From Halomonas sp. A40-4 (GTDB lineage Bacteria > Pseudomonadota > Gammaproteobacteria > Pseudomonadales > Halomonadaceae), in NCBI RefSeq assembly GCF_015767635.1, contig NZ_CP065230.1, positions 1,798,001 through 1,862,000 of the forward strand: a DNA stretch of 64,000 bases, in the 5' to 3' direction. The notes beneath the pieces are model-generated. The model searched no databases. It was not told the origin of the DNA and saw only the letters and a program-made list of their open reading frames with translations. Both the position numbers and the translations under genes were made by a program. This document shows positions 1 through 8,268 of the stretch, piece after piece (position 1 is the first letter of the stretch; the number at the start of each line of letters is the position of its first letter).

Positions 1-2
1 AG

Positions 3-1901
3 CAAATCACGCTGGGCCGGCTGGATGGACTGGAGTCCTCGCGACTGTTATCGCAACTCTCGCGTCGTTATCGTATTCACCTAAGCCCGCGATTGCGTAA
101 TCAGATTATCGAGCGCTGCGACGGTGTTCCACTGTATTTGCAGGAAATTTGCCGACGCCTGGACATGGATCGCCGAGAAGGGCGAAGCGTTCAGTTTGAC
201 GAGTTGCCCAAGGGGTTGCTTGGGCTGTTGGCCAGCCGAATCGACCAGTTGGAAGCGGATCGTGAAATTGCCCATATTGCCGCGGTGCTGGGAAAACGGT
301 TCCGGCTTGACTTCCTCAGCGAGTGCAGTGGCTATGACACAGCGCGTCTGCAGCAGGCGCTGGATCATATGCGCCAGCTCGAAATCATTGAGCCGGTGGA
401 CAACGGCTCAAGCGAACATGAATTCCAGTTCAGCCACCAGCTGCTTCAGGAAGCGGCCTACCTTTCCTGCCCCCGCGATGTCCGCGTCACGCTTCACCAG
501 CAGGTGGTTAGCCTTATAGAAGAGCGCTTCCCGATGTGGATCAGCCGCCACCCTGGTGACTTTGCCACCCACCTCCGGCGAAGCGGGCACTACGCACGCG
601 GCGCACGTTATTTTGAGCTTGCTGCCCGGGAGGCACTAAAAGTAAGTGCCAATCGTACCGCCTTACGCATGGCGGATTTTGGCCTGGCTAGCCTGCGCCA
701 CGTAGAGCATGAGATAGAGCGCGAGGTGAGTCTGTTAACGGTGCGGGGGCAGGCTGCTTTTGCGCTTGAAGGCCATGGTTCTCCCACCGCCCACGAAAGT
801 TTCGTTCGTGCCCGTGAATTATTGCGCCACTCAGGTGCGGATGCGCTGGAAGATCCTGAAGACCTGGAACAAATCTTTCTGGTCAAATGGGGGCTCTGGG
901 TAGGGCGCAGCCAGCGCTACGCCCACGCCGATGCCTTCGCGTTGGCATCTACCCTGGCTGATATAGCTGCTCGGCTCGAGGACCCTCGTTACCAGCGGCT
1001 GGCTGACTATGCGCGTGCGCACTGTGAATACTGGGCAGGGCGTGTGCAGCAGGCCAACGACCATCTGAATGAAATCGACCCGCTCAACTCACCGATGATG
1101 ATCGAATGGCTGCCGTTCTCTGACCATCCACAGGTGACTGCGGCGTGCTTCCAGGGTTGGGCGCTATGCCTTTGTGGTGATTACCAGCGTGCTGAAAGAC
1201 AGGTTTCCGCGGCGATACGGCTGGCGGAGAAGCTGGGTCACCCCGGTACGCTTGCCATGGCGCTATTGTTTGCCGCCTCACTCTATCGCCAGCTTGGCCA
1301 TGTGCATTTAGCAGCGCGTCATGCGGAAAAAGCAGCGGCAATGACCGCTACGCCGGATTTACAGTTATGGCAAATTACTGCCCAGGGAATTCTCGGCTGG
1401 CAGCGCGCGCTGGCGGGCGATCACGGAGGGCTGACTCAACTGCGCGATAGCCTGGATCAAATGGCAGAGCTTAATGGGCGTGATCGCTTCAAACGTCCTG
1501 TGCTTTGGTACTCGGATGCCTGTATCGCCCTGGGAGAACTGAGTGCCGCAGAAGATTACCTGGATCAGTGCCTGGTGATTGCCAAGGAGAGGTCCACGCT
1601 GTTTCTACCTGAGCTTGCCACCCAACTTGCCCGGGTTCGTATCATGCTCGATCACCCTGCCAATGAAGTGCGCGCCTTGGCCGAGATGGCGATTTCACAG
1701 GCGCGGGAGCACGGTAATCGCCATCAGGAGTTGGCAGCATTGGAGTTATGGTTGACGCGGATCGCCCCCGACGACGAAGCGGCGCGGGATGCCTTCCATC
1801 GTCTGTTAAGCGACGTTAGCCATAGTGACGCGCCGGTTCTGGTCCGTTGGGTAAGCCTGGTGGATCATCGTCTGGCATACCCCGAGCGACTGGAGAGTTA
1901 G
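3..1901 (+). CDS. ATP-binding regulatory protein, C-terminal part (truncated by window start)
   Basis: The reading frame is open from base 3, so the true start lies left of the window; 632 residues are visible. The first ~70 residues look like the end of a STAND/AAA ATPase module of the kind found in large regulators and adenylate-cyclase-like proteins (the ITLGRLDGLES segment, then RCDGVPLYLQEI). A winged-helix-like part and a long alpha-helical, TPR-like C-terminus follow, rich in AAR, ARELL and AERQ helices. No LuxR-type HTH is visible at the C-terminus, so a LAL regulator is unlikely; the effector domain is presumably N-terminal and outside the window. Function is not assignable beyond ATP-dependent signalling or regulation. 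The stop codon TAG is the first three bases of the inverted-repeat element that follows. Confidence 0.7.
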   Translation, partial: QITLGRLDGLESSRLLSQLSRRYRIHLSPRLRNQIIERCDGVPLYLQEICRRLDMDRREGRSVQFDELPKGLLGLLASRIDQLEADREIAHIAAVLGKRFRLDFLSECSGYDTARLQQALDHMRQLEIIEPVDNGSSEHEFQFSHQLLQEAAYLSCPRDVRVTLHQQVVSLIEERFPMWISRHPGDFATHLRRSGHYARGARYFELAAREALKVSANRTALRMADFGLASLRHVEHEIEREVSLLTVRGQAAFALEGHGSPTAHESFVRARELLRHSGADALEDPEDLEQIFLVKWGLWVGRSQRYAHADAFALASTLADIAARLEDPRYQRLADYARAHCEYWAGRVQQANDHLNEIDPLNSPMMIEWLPFSDHPQVTAACFQGWALCLCGDYQRAERQVSAAIRLAEKLGHPGTLAMALLFAASLYRQLGHVHLAARHAEKAAAMTATPDLQLWQITAQGILGWQRALAGDHGGLTQLRDSLDQMAELNGRDRFKRPVLWYSDACIALGELSAAEDYLDQCLVIAKERSTLFLPELATQLARVRIMLDHPANEVRALAEMAISQAREHGNRHQELAALELWLTRIAPDDEAARDAFHRLLSDVSHSDAPVLVRWVSLVDHRLAYPERLES

Positions 1902-1978
1902 CAGCCTGCCGGACTTAACACTGATCTACTGCGAATCCGTGCTTCTCGCGACGATCGGCCAAGCCCGACAGGCTGCTA
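1899..1978. repeat. 80-bp element with 18-bp imperfect terminal inverted repeats (MITE/REP-like)
   Basis: The left arm TAGCAGCCTGCCGGACTT (1899-1916) and the right arm AAGCCCGACAGGCTGCTA (1961-1978) are reverse complements at 16 of 18 positions. The 44 bp between them carry no ORF. The outermost TAG on each side is the stop codon of the converging genes on both strands. The element may act as a bidirectional terminator or be a small non-autonomous mobile element; no second copy was noticed in the window. Confidence 0.6.
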
Positions 1979-2230
1979 GGTGTTATCTTCCAGCCATGTC
2001 AGGGTGATCAGTGCTTCTTCCCGCTGCCGTCCGCAAACGGCAGTGTCAAATTGAAACTGCTCGCATACGGCAGGTCGGCGGGGATCCCCGAACAGGCGGC
2101 ATAAATTGTGCTCGTCCAGTTGGGCGCAGCGCACGCCTGCCGGTTTGCCTTCAGGCATGCCTGGAATGGCTGAACTGATCGACGGCGCAATACAGCATGC
2201 CCCACAGCCTGCCCGGCACCCATCACTCAT
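1976..2230 (-). CDS. YkgJ family cysteine cluster protein
   Basis: A small 84-residue protein with the CxxxCxxCC cluster near the N-terminus (CRAGCGACC, residues 5-13) and further cysteines (C35, C44, C56, C66) typical of the UPF0153/YkgJ family, thought to chelate zinc or iron. Biochemical function is unknown. Its start overlaps the end of the queD-like gene by 4 bp (ATGA), so it is the last gene of the queC-queE-queD operon and probably translationally coupled. Its stop codon lies inside the inverted-repeat element at 1899-1978. Confidence 0.8.
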   Translation of the reverse strand: MSDGCRAGCGACCIAPSISSAIPGMPEGKPAGVRCAQLDEHNLCRLFGDPRRPAVCEQFQFDTAVCGRQREEALITLTWLEDNT

Positions 2231-3060
2231 GGGGTTGCCTTTGCCATCGCGCCTTTATTAACTCCCTCAAACGCATGTACCGTTGTGGTTTCAAGGGTTT
2301 GGGCGGCGAGCTGTTCGGCTAACCAACGAGCGATGTTTTCCACCGTGGTGGGAGTTGCCAGGACAGCGCAGCGTTCACCGGGCAGTGTGAGGCTGAAGGT
2401 TCCCTGATCTGCTTGATAGCGGCACGTCAGTGTCTGCTTATCGAGCGCGATAATGTCATTTTCTTCTACCAGATAGCGATTATCGAGCCAGGCCGCCCAC
2501 TGTTGTTCAAGTTCATGCTGACGGGTTCCCCGTTGCCAGATATGCAGGCGTGAGCGATGGCCATGGGCGATTCGCTGGCAGTTGCCATTATGCAGCTTCA
2601 GGCCATGACTGTACCCATAGGCCGCACCTTCAATGGCTTCATCGCTGAGGCTTAGCTGAATCCGTGTGACGTTTTCCGGTCGCTGATCAGTGAGTGTCTG
2701 GCTTAAATTGGCGGCGACTGTGTCGCGCTCAATGGTGGCAACGGGAAGCAGGGTAAAAGCTTGTTTCGGCCCTTTTACTTCCATGGCATAAGGCGTTGTG
2801 GTGCGCACACACAAGCCTTCCTCGCAGGGGCTGACCGTGATCCCGGAAGCTTCGATAGGAACCAGAAGCGTATGGTCCAGGCCGCTATCGAGGTGCTGCT
2901 TGATCCATGGCTTGACCTCGCCAAAATCGAGCAGCATGCCGTCTTTGCCAAGCTCGCCTTCAAGCACCGCGTCTACTTGCCAACTGACGCCCTTGAGGCC
3001 CTCTTCAGGGCACCACAGCGACGCATCGATATGGGTGAGTTGATTAACAAATAAAGACAT
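2227..3060 (-). CDS. queD: 6-carboxytetrahydropterin synthase family protein, tandem two-domain form
   Basis: At 277 residues it is about twice the length of classical QueD (~120 aa), so it is a tandem T-fold protein. QueD converts dihydroneopterin triphosphate to 6-carboxy-tetrahydropterin in preQ0/queuosine synthesis. The first half has the DFGEVK (45-50) and LDH (61-63) motifs but no HGH metal site. The second half has H152, H157, C161 and HGH (166-168), matching the zinc ligands and catalytic cysteine, but no clear DFxELK motif. The active site therefore appears to be shared between the two halves (inference). It lies between queE (single-base overlap with the queE stop) and ykgJ (4-bp overlap). 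Confidence 0.8.
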   Translation of the reverse strand: MSLFVNQLTHIDASLWCPEEGLKGVSWQVDAVLEGELGKDGMLLDFGEVKPWIKQHLDSGLDHTLLVPIEASGITVSPCEEGLCVRTTTPYAMEVKGPKQAFTLLPVATIERDTVAANLSQTLTDQRPENVTRIQLSLSDEAIEGAAYGYSHGLKLHNGNCQRIAHGHRSRLHIWQRGTRQHELEQQWAAWLDNRYLVEENDIIALDKQTLTCRYQADQGTFSLTLPGERCAVLATPTTVENIARWLAEQLAAQTLETTTVHAFEGVNKGAMAKATP

Positions 3061-3704
3061 CAGTCAAAGCCTGCGATTTTGTGCGTCTGAAGCGATAAAC
3101 GCCATTGCGGGTTGGCCAAACAATAGGCGGTGGTGCGCGCGACAGTATCGTCGTTGGCGTCTAAGGGGGAAAGGTCCATCGGCTGAAGAAAAAAGTGTCG
3201 GAAGTCGAGCTGTGCAAATGCCTCGGGCGGTGCTTCGGTCTGGGGATAGACCAACTTGAGTTCGTCGCCCTGATCAATGACCAGCGGGTTCTTGCCCTTG
3301 GGACTCACGCACAGCCAGTCAATGCCGGCGGGAGGCGTGAGTGTACCATTGGTTTCAACCGCTACTTCAAAACCCACGCTGTGTAGAGTGGCAATCAGTG
3401 CCGGGTCAAGCTGCAGCAGCGGCTCGCCACCCGTAAACACCACGTAAGGGACGGCAGTACCTGCGTCACTGGGCCACAGTGCGCTGATGTGCTCGGCTAG
3501 GGCGGCAGGCGTTGCAAAGCGGCCTCCGCCCTGGCCATCGGTGCCGACAAAATCGGTATCGCAGAAGGTACACCGGGCTGTGGCTCGGTCCCGTTCACGA
3601 CCGCTCCATAGGTTGCAGCCGCTGAAACGACAAAAGACGCTGGCCCGGCCGGCCTGAGCCCCTTCGCCTTGCAGCGTGTAGAAGGCTTCTTTCACCTGAT
3701 ACAT
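3060..3704 (-). CDS. queE: 7-carboxy-7-deazaguanine synthase QueE (radical SAM)
   Basis: A 214-residue radical SAM enzyme converting 6-carboxy-tetrahydropterin to 7-carboxy-7-deazaguanine. Near the N-terminus is the substrate-binding FYTLQGEG segment, then the [4Fe-4S]-binding cysteines in the expanded C-x14-C-x2-C spacing (C30, C45, C48) known from proteobacterial QueE, followed by FTGGEPLLQ and VETNGT. A good GGAGGT ribosome binding site lies inside the 3' end of queC, and the start overlaps the queC stop by one base (TGATG), indicating coupled translation. Confidence 0.95.
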   Translation of the reverse strand: MYQVKEAFYTLQGEGAQAGRASVFCRFSGCNLWSGRERDRATARCTFCDTDFVGTDGQGGGRFATPAALAEHISALWPSDAGTAVPYVVFTGGEPLLQLDPALIATLHSVGFEVAVETNGTLTPPAGIDWLCVSPKGKNPLVIDQGDELKLVYPQTEAPPEAFAQLDFRHFFLQPMDLSPLDANDDTVARTTAYCLANPQWRLSLQTHKIAGFD

Positions 3705-4417
3705 CAGCGTACCTCCGGGTGTGGGGCATAGGGGTGTGGGGCATAGGGGAGTGGGTCGGTCACGCCATTTGCTGCAAACGCGGCCAATCGTTCGCGACAG
3801 CTTCCGCAGCGCCCACAGGCCAGCTCGCCTCCTTCATAGCAGGTCCAGGTGTATCGGTAGTCGAGCCCCATGGCCAGGCCTTGCTGAAGAATGTCGGCTT
3901 TGCTGGCATGCAGGTAGGGAGCATGGACCTTTACAGGGGAGAAATTGGCAATTCGTGCGACCTGATCCATGGCCTCCACAAAAGCCGGACGACAGTCGGG
4001 ATAAAGGACGTGGTCACCGCCATGGGCACCGTAGTCAACCCGTTCTGCGCCGATGTTGACGGCGTTCGCAATGGCCAAGGATAACAATATCATGTTGCGG
4101 TTAGGGACGACGGTCGCCGCCATGTTGTCGGCGTCGTAATCACCTTGCGGCATTACCTGGTCGGTGTTGGTCAATGCTGAGTTATCAATCAGCGAATGAA
4201 TCGCCCGGATATCCACGACCTGATGGGGAATACTCAGGTGTTGGCATACCTGGCGGGCAGCATCGAGTTCACGGGCGTGGCGCTGGCCGTAATGAAATGA
4301 CAGCGCATGAACGTGATAACCTTCATTTAGCGCCCGGTGGAGAAGGGTGAACGAATCCATGCCGCCGGAATAAATTACCACGGCGGTGGCCCCATGCGGG
4401 GTTTGGGAAGTTGACAT
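3704..4417 (-). CDS. queC: 7-cyano-7-deazaguanine synthase QueC
   Basis: A 237-residue ATP-dependent ligase forming preQ0 from 7-carboxy-7-deazaguanine and ammonia. It shows the PP-loop [10 protein letters not shown] close to the N-terminus and a C-terminal zinc site ([18 protein letters not shown]). The frame is open further upstream to 4588, but homology starts at MSTSQTPHG, so the ATG at 4417 is chosen. The last residues consist of a repeated YAPHP unit encoded by two copies of a 15-bp tandem repeat (3718-3747), which is not part of the conserved fold. First gene of the queC-queE-queD-ykgJ operon. Confidence 0.93.
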   Translation of the reverse strand: MSTSQTPHGATAVVIYSGGMDSFTLLHRALNEGYHVHALSFHYGQRHARELDAARQVCQHLSIPHQVVDIRAIHSLIDNSALTNTDQVMPQGDYDADNMAATVVPNRNMILLSLAIANAVNIGAERVDYGAHGGDHVLYPDCRPAFVEAMDQVARIANFSPVKVHAPYLHASKADILQQGLAMGLDYRYTWTCYEGGELACGRCGSCRERLAAFAANGVTDPLPYAPHPYAPHPEVR

Positions 4418-4451
4418 GATAAGCACTCTTATGCCGGAGAATTTATTGATC

Positions 4452-4473
4452 GTAGCGTGAAAAAAGCCGCTAC
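4452..4473. other. Small hairpin in the queC leader
   Basis: A 6-bp perfect stem (GTAGCG / CGCTAC) around a 10-nt A/T-rich loop sits about 35 bp upstream of the queC start, in the gap shared with the divergent SRPBCC gene. It does not fit the preQ1-I or preQ1-II aptamer pattern by eye. Role unknown. Confidence 0.3.
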
Positions 4474-4598
4474 TGCGTTCCGGGGTCCGGTCCGGAAGGT
4501 CGCAAGTGTACGCAATTGAGGTGTTTCTGGCTAGCGCAAGCATGCTCACAACATGGGCTGAAAGTGCTACGCTAGGGGCTTCATTCAAGGGGTTTTAT

Positions 4599-5015
4599 AT
4601 GGCCACTATCGAACACAGCGCCATCGTCAGGGCAGCGCCCGAACGGGTATTCGCGCTGTTAAGGCGCGTTGAGGACTTTGCCGATTATTCGGACCTGATC
4701 AGCGATATCGAACCGCTTGGCGACGAACGCTATCGGTGGCATGTTCGCGCACTCAGCATGGACTGGACATTTGACGTAGTGATTACCGAGGTTAAATCGC
4801 CGGATGTGCTCGCCTGGGAGTCGGTCAATGGGGTCAAAAACCAGGGACGCTATCATTTGCGTGAGGTGCCGGAAGGCACAGAAGTGGCGCTGACGTTGAG
4901 CTATGAAATAGGTAACCGTTTCATGGCAAAAGCCGTGAACAAGGCGGCAACGCCACTGGTGGGCAAAGTGAGTCGGCAAATTCTCGAGCGGGTAGAAGCG
5001 CGTTTGCAGGCATGA
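4599..5015 (+). CDS. SRPBCC family protein (polyketide cyclase/START-like)
   Basis: A 138-residue protein of the SRPBCC/Bet v1-like fold: an N-terminal MATIEHSAIVRAAPERVFALL strand-helix, a central WESVNG segment, and a long C-terminal helix ending LERVEARLQA. Members bind hydrophobic ligands in a deep cavity; the ligand here cannot be predicted. The ATG at 4599 is chosen over an upstream in-frame ATG (4506) because AAGGGG sits 8 bases before it and homology begins there. Divergent from queC, convergent with the DUF2789 gene. Confidence 0.85.
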   Translation: MATIEHSAIVRAAPERVFALLRRVEDFADYSDLISDIEPLGDERYRWHVRALSMDWTFDVVITEVKSPDVLAWESVNGVKNQGRYHLREVPEGTEVALTLSYEIGNRFMAKAVNKAATPLVGKVSRQILERVEARLQA

Positions 5016-5031
5016 GTGTCATAGGGATTGA

Positions 5032-5080
5032 GTAGCGCCATTTGCCGGTGCTATGCAGGACGCTCAGGGATGCCCTGCAT
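5032..5080. terminator. Two adjacent hairpins between convergent genes
   Basis: TAGCGCC/GGTGCTA (7 bp with one G-U) at about 5034-5054 is followed by ATGCAGG (5053-5059) and CCTGCAT (5074-5080), a perfect 7-bp stem. Both lie between the convergent SRPBCC and DUF2789 genes. No T-run follows, so intrinsic termination is uncertain. Confidence 0.35.
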
Positions 5081-5092
5081 TGACAGGCTGAT

Positions 5093-5332
5093 TTACGCTG
5101 GTTTATGCATGGAGGCATCGAGATGGTCGACGACTTCCGCCCAATCAGCATCTTCCTCGACGGCTTCCTTGAGGAACTCTGCCTGCCCTTCATTCCAGCA
5201 GGGCGCGTCGGCCAGCGGCATTGTATCGGGAAGGGGCGCGTGGCGTTGAATAAATCGCTCAATCGAGGCCGCATCCGATGCAAGGCCCAACTGTTCGAAC
5301 AGCTCGCTAAAATAATGAACCGGCTTTTCCAT
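5093..5332 (-). CDS. DUF2789 domain-containing protein
   Basis: A 79-residue acidic protein starting MEKPVHYFSELFEQLGL and containing the conserved RFIxxHxPLP and WNEGQAEFLKEAVEEDADW segments of DUF2789. This small soluble family occurs in Pseudomonas, Halomonas and relatives and has no known function. It stands alone, about 90 bp from the asparaginase gene on the same strand. Confidence 0.85.
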   Translation of the reverse strand: MEKPVHYFSELFEQLGLASDAASIERFIQRHAPLPDTMPLADAPCWNEGQAEFLKEAVEEDADWAEVVDHLDASMHKPA

Positions 5333-5422
5333 AAACGTTATTCCTGTTAATCGCTGGGTGTGGTTTCACTCACTCTAGCGTTAAACGCAGTGATTGCCAG
5401 GCGCATATTTAACGCTCTCTGG

Positions 5423-6460
5423 TTAACGTTCGCCAACCAGAGAGCTCAGGAAGCGATGACGCCGATCCTCTTCCGGTATCGGCTGGGCTAGCAAATGCAC
5501 AAGCTTGCCAAAAACGGCTTCAGGCGTCATGTCGTCGCCGGATAACACGCCAGCGTCGAGAAGCCCTTTGCCGGCAGCGTACGCTCCCAGCTGCACACTG
5601 CCTTGAGGGCACTGACTGATGGCGACGAGCATTTTGCCTTCGCCGGTAGCCTTGGCAAGGGTGGCTAGAAGCGATGGGTCATCGGGCAGATTGCCTGCAC
5701 CCCAGAGCTGAAGGATGCCTCCTTTAACGCGCGGATCGCCCAACCAGGACGCGAGCTGCCAGGCGGTGATGCCCGGCCAGAGTACTAATCGAACAATGGC
5801 ACCATTGCTTACCGAGGTGTAATCGGGCAGCTCGAACCGCGGGGCGCCACGTTGCTGATCAGCCAAACCACGGCCGGGGTAATGGACAACATGGTCTCCT
5901 ATACGCTCGCCGAGTAGCGGATAGTTGGGGCTGGTAAACGCATCCACGGCTTCACTGTGTTGCTTGGTGGCGCGAACTCCGCGAAGTAACTGTCCGTGGA
6001 AGTAAATCGCCACTTCTTTCACGTGAGGTTGTTCAGCACAGCGTAGCGCCCAATATAAGTTTTCTAGGGCATCGCTGCCGGGCGCTTCAAGCGGTTGCAT
6101 GGAGCCGGTGAGAATGACCGGTCGGTCGATCCCTTGCAATTGATAGGCGAGACTGGCTGCTGTCCAACTTAGTGTATCGGTGCCGTGAATGACCACAAAT
6201 CCCTGATAATCTCTCTGACGCTCGGCGATATCATGGGCAAGCTGTGACCAGTTTTTAGGCGTGGCGGAGCTCGAGTCGATCAACTGCGGATAACTTAACA
6301 CCTCAAAACTTGGCAAGGCCTGCTGCTGAAGAAGGGGCAGTTGGCGAAACGCTGTTGCCAGCCGTGCTTCAATATTGCCCGACGGGGTTAACCCTTGGTC
6401 GCCTGAGCACATGCCGAGAGTGCCGCCAGTATAAATAATCAGCAGGCGAGGGTGGGCCAT
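5423..6460 (-). CDS. ansA: Type I (cytoplasmic) L-asparaginase
   Basis: A 345-residue asparaginase hydrolysing L-asparagine to aspartate and ammonia. Both catalytic threonine motifs are visible: IIYTGGTLGM at the N-terminus (TGGT at 11-14) and FVVIHGTDTLSWTA (HGTDT near residue 94). The absence of a signal peptide and the length of ~345 fit the cytoplasmic type I enzyme rather than periplasmic AnsB. Its ATG overlaps the stop of the upstream MFS gene by one base (TGATG), so the two are co-transcribed. Confidence 0.92.
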   Translation of the reverse strand: MAHPRLLIIYTGGTLGMCSGDQGLTPSGNIEARLATAFRQLPLLQQQALPSFEVLSYPQLIDSSSATPKNWSQLAHDIAERQRDYQGFVVIHGTDTLSWTAASLAYQLQGIDRPVILTGSMQPLEAPGSDALENLYWALRCAEQPHVKEVAIYFHGQLLRGVRATKQHSEAVDAFTSPNYPLLGERIGDHVVHYPGRGLADQQRGAPRFELPDYTSVSNGAIVRLVLWPGITAWQLASWLGDPRVKGGILQLWGAGNLPDDPSLLATLAKATGEGKMLVAISQCPQGSVQLGAYAAGKGLLDAGVLSGDDMTPEAVFGKLVHLLAQPIPEEDRRHRFLSSLVGER

Positions 6461-7680
6461 CAGGGTGTCTCCTTATGTAAGCGACCTTTGTGTACGACAA
6501 GCTGCCCGGAGCTATCGTCGAGGCAGCGTTGGCGCCCGGCAAGCATCGCAAAGCCGCTGCACACTAGCAGCAGAGCAATCAGCAACCAGGCGATTTGGGC
6601 AACGCTGGCACCGTGTTGCAGCAATAAGCCCACCCCGAATGGGCCAAGTGCGGCGATGGTATAGCCGCCGCCTTGTACCAGCCCGGACAGCTGGCCGGAG
6701 AGTTGGGCATTTGCCGTGCGCAATACCAGCAGGCTGAGTGCCAGGCTGAAGCTTCCTCCCTGGCCCAAACCGAGAAGCACGGCGCCGGGCCATTGCCATG
6801 ATAATGGGGCAATCAGCAACATCGATAGCCCGGAGGCGGTGCACAGCAAGACGCTGAGCAATGCCGGGCGCTGATCACGTCCCAGGCGTGCAAGCCAAGG
6901 GGCACTGAGTGCTGAGGCAAGCTGGCAAAGAATGGAAATGGCCATGGTCCACCCGGCGGAGGCTTCATCATATCCTCGATATACTAACAGTGTAGGCAGC
7001 CATCCAAAGACGATGTAGGCCATCGATGACTGAATGCCCATGAAGAGCATGACGAACCAGGTGAGCGGTTGACCGAGAAGCTTGAGTGCACCGGCTTGCG
7101 GGAGTGAGGCAAGTGAGGAGGTGGTTGGCGTTCTGGGCATGTAAATGACCCATAAAACCAGCGCTGCCAGGGCAAGTAGCGCCCAGCTCATCAAACTGGC
7201 TTGCCAACTGCCAAGATAGTGGGTTAGAGGCACGCTTAGCCCTGCGCCGAGTGCACCGCCCAGGCACAGCGCCATGGTATAGAGGCCGGTGAGGAGATCA
7301 GCACTTTGGGGCAACTGGCGTTTGACCAATGCGGGAAGCAGGGTGCCCGCCAGCCCTATGGCCGCACCGGAAAGCGCTGATCCCAGAAAAAGAACACCGG
7401 GGAAGGGCAAACCACGTATTATCAGGCCCGTCATAAGGAGGCCCAGGGCAGTACTCAACGCGCGCTCGCTTCCGATACGCTGGGCAAGCATCGGGGCGAG
7501 CGGTGCGGCAAGCCCCAGAAAAAGTACAGGCAGTGTGGTCAGTACGCCCGCCGAGGCAGCCGATAGTCCAGCGACCTCCTGCAGCCGGTTGAGTAATGGC
7601 GCGACCGATGACATCGCAGGGCGAAGGTTAAGCCCTACGATGACCATGAGTGCAATAAATACGGAGTGGCGTGCCCTCAT
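6460..7680 (-). CDS. MFS transporter, CynX/NimT family
   Basis: A 406-residue major facilitator protein with about 12 hydrophobic segments. The N-terminal ALMVIVGLNLRPAMSSVAPLL is characteristic of the CynX/NimT subfamily (E. coli CynX, YeaN). Substrates of this subfamily are poorly known (cyanate, nitroimidazoles and small anions have been proposed). The one-base overlap with the asparaginase gene downstream suggests a shared transcript but does not prove a shared substrate. Confidence 0.85.
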   Translation of the reverse strand: MRARHSVFIALMVIVGLNLRPAMSSVAPLLNRLQEVAGLSAASAGVLTTLPVLFLGLAAPLAPMLAQRIGSERALSTALGLLMTGLIIRGLPFPGVLFLGSALSGAAIGLAGTLLPALVKRQLPQSADLLTGLYTMALCLGGALGAGLSVPLTHYLGSWQASLMSWALLALAALVLWVIYMPRTPTTSSLASLPQAGALKLLGQPLTWFVMLFMGIQSSMAYIVFGWLPTLLVYRGYDEASAGWTMAISILCQLASALSAPWLARLGRDQRPALLSVLLCTASGLSMLLIAPLSWQWPGAVLLGLGQGGSFSLALSLLVLRTANAQLSGQLSGLVQGGGYTIAALGPFGVGLLLQHGASVAQIAWLLIALLLVCSGFAMLAGRQRCLDDSSGQLVVHKGRLHKETP

Positions 7681-7689
7681 AAATACGTC

Positions 7690-8193
7690 TTATTTCAGAT
7701 AGGGGCGTAAGTCTCCGCGGACGGCATCCAGTAGCGTGATGAAGTGGTAATCCTCGGGCGTATCCAGGCAATCGACTCTTACACTGGTACGCATGCCTTT
7801 ATCTACCTGCACCTGTTCGAAAATTTCCAGGGTCAACTTGCGGGCTGGTTTATCGCCGGGTGCCAGGGTGCCATCTTCAAGCGTAAAGGTTTCGACAAGC
7901 GTGACTCTTACCCGCGTGCTGTTGCCTTCGCTGAGCACCCGGCGAACGAACAGCCAGCCTTCGCAGGGCAGTGCATGTTGATCATTCCGCTTGCGTAAAA
8001 ACAGGGTACGGTAGCAGGCGCCTTCCTTTGAGGCTTTTTCCGCCATGCTGCGATACGCTTCGACGACTTGTGTCGACGACGCTCTGGCATCTTCCAGGCG
8101 TTGCACTACGCCTAAATGCTCTCGGCTTAATTGGTCTTGCCGCTGAAATGTTTGCCACTGACGGTATTGTTCAATGAGTTGGGACGACGCCAT
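7690..8193 (-). CDS. Conserved hypothetical protein
   Basis: A 167-residue soluble protein beginning MASSQLIEQYRQWQTF, with a predicted helical N-terminal third (LVEAYRSMAEKASKEG region) and a beta-rich C-terminal part (LEIFEQVQVDKGMR, RVDCLDTPEDYHFI). I do not recognise a named domain. The ATG at 8193 is preferred over an upstream in-frame ATG (8250) because GGAG lies 6 bases before it. It lies 10 bp upstream of the MFS gene and may be the first gene of that operon. Confidence 0.65.
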   Translation of the reverse strand: MASSQLIEQYRQWQTFQRQDQLSREHLGVVQRLEDARASSTQVVEAYRSMAEKASKEGACYRTLFLRKRNDQHALPCEGWLFVRRVLSEGNSTRVRVTLVETFTLEDGTLAPGDKPARKLTLEIFEQVQVDKGMRTSVRVDCLDTPEDYHFITLLDAVRGDLRPYLK

Positions 8194-8268
8194 GATCACT
8201 CCGTGAAAACAGGTGCTTGATGAATAGCCTGATAGTAACGCTACCATCACATGTTCAGATAAGCCTGA

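Noticed and set aside
1..1901. LuxR-type (LAL) regulator identity for the first gene
   Set aside because: No helix-turn-helix is visible at the C-terminus, which ends in helical repeats.
4430..4500. Possible preQ1 riboswitch in the queC leader
   Set aside because: The region has a 6-bp hairpin but not the preQ1-I or preQ1-II loop and tail sequences.
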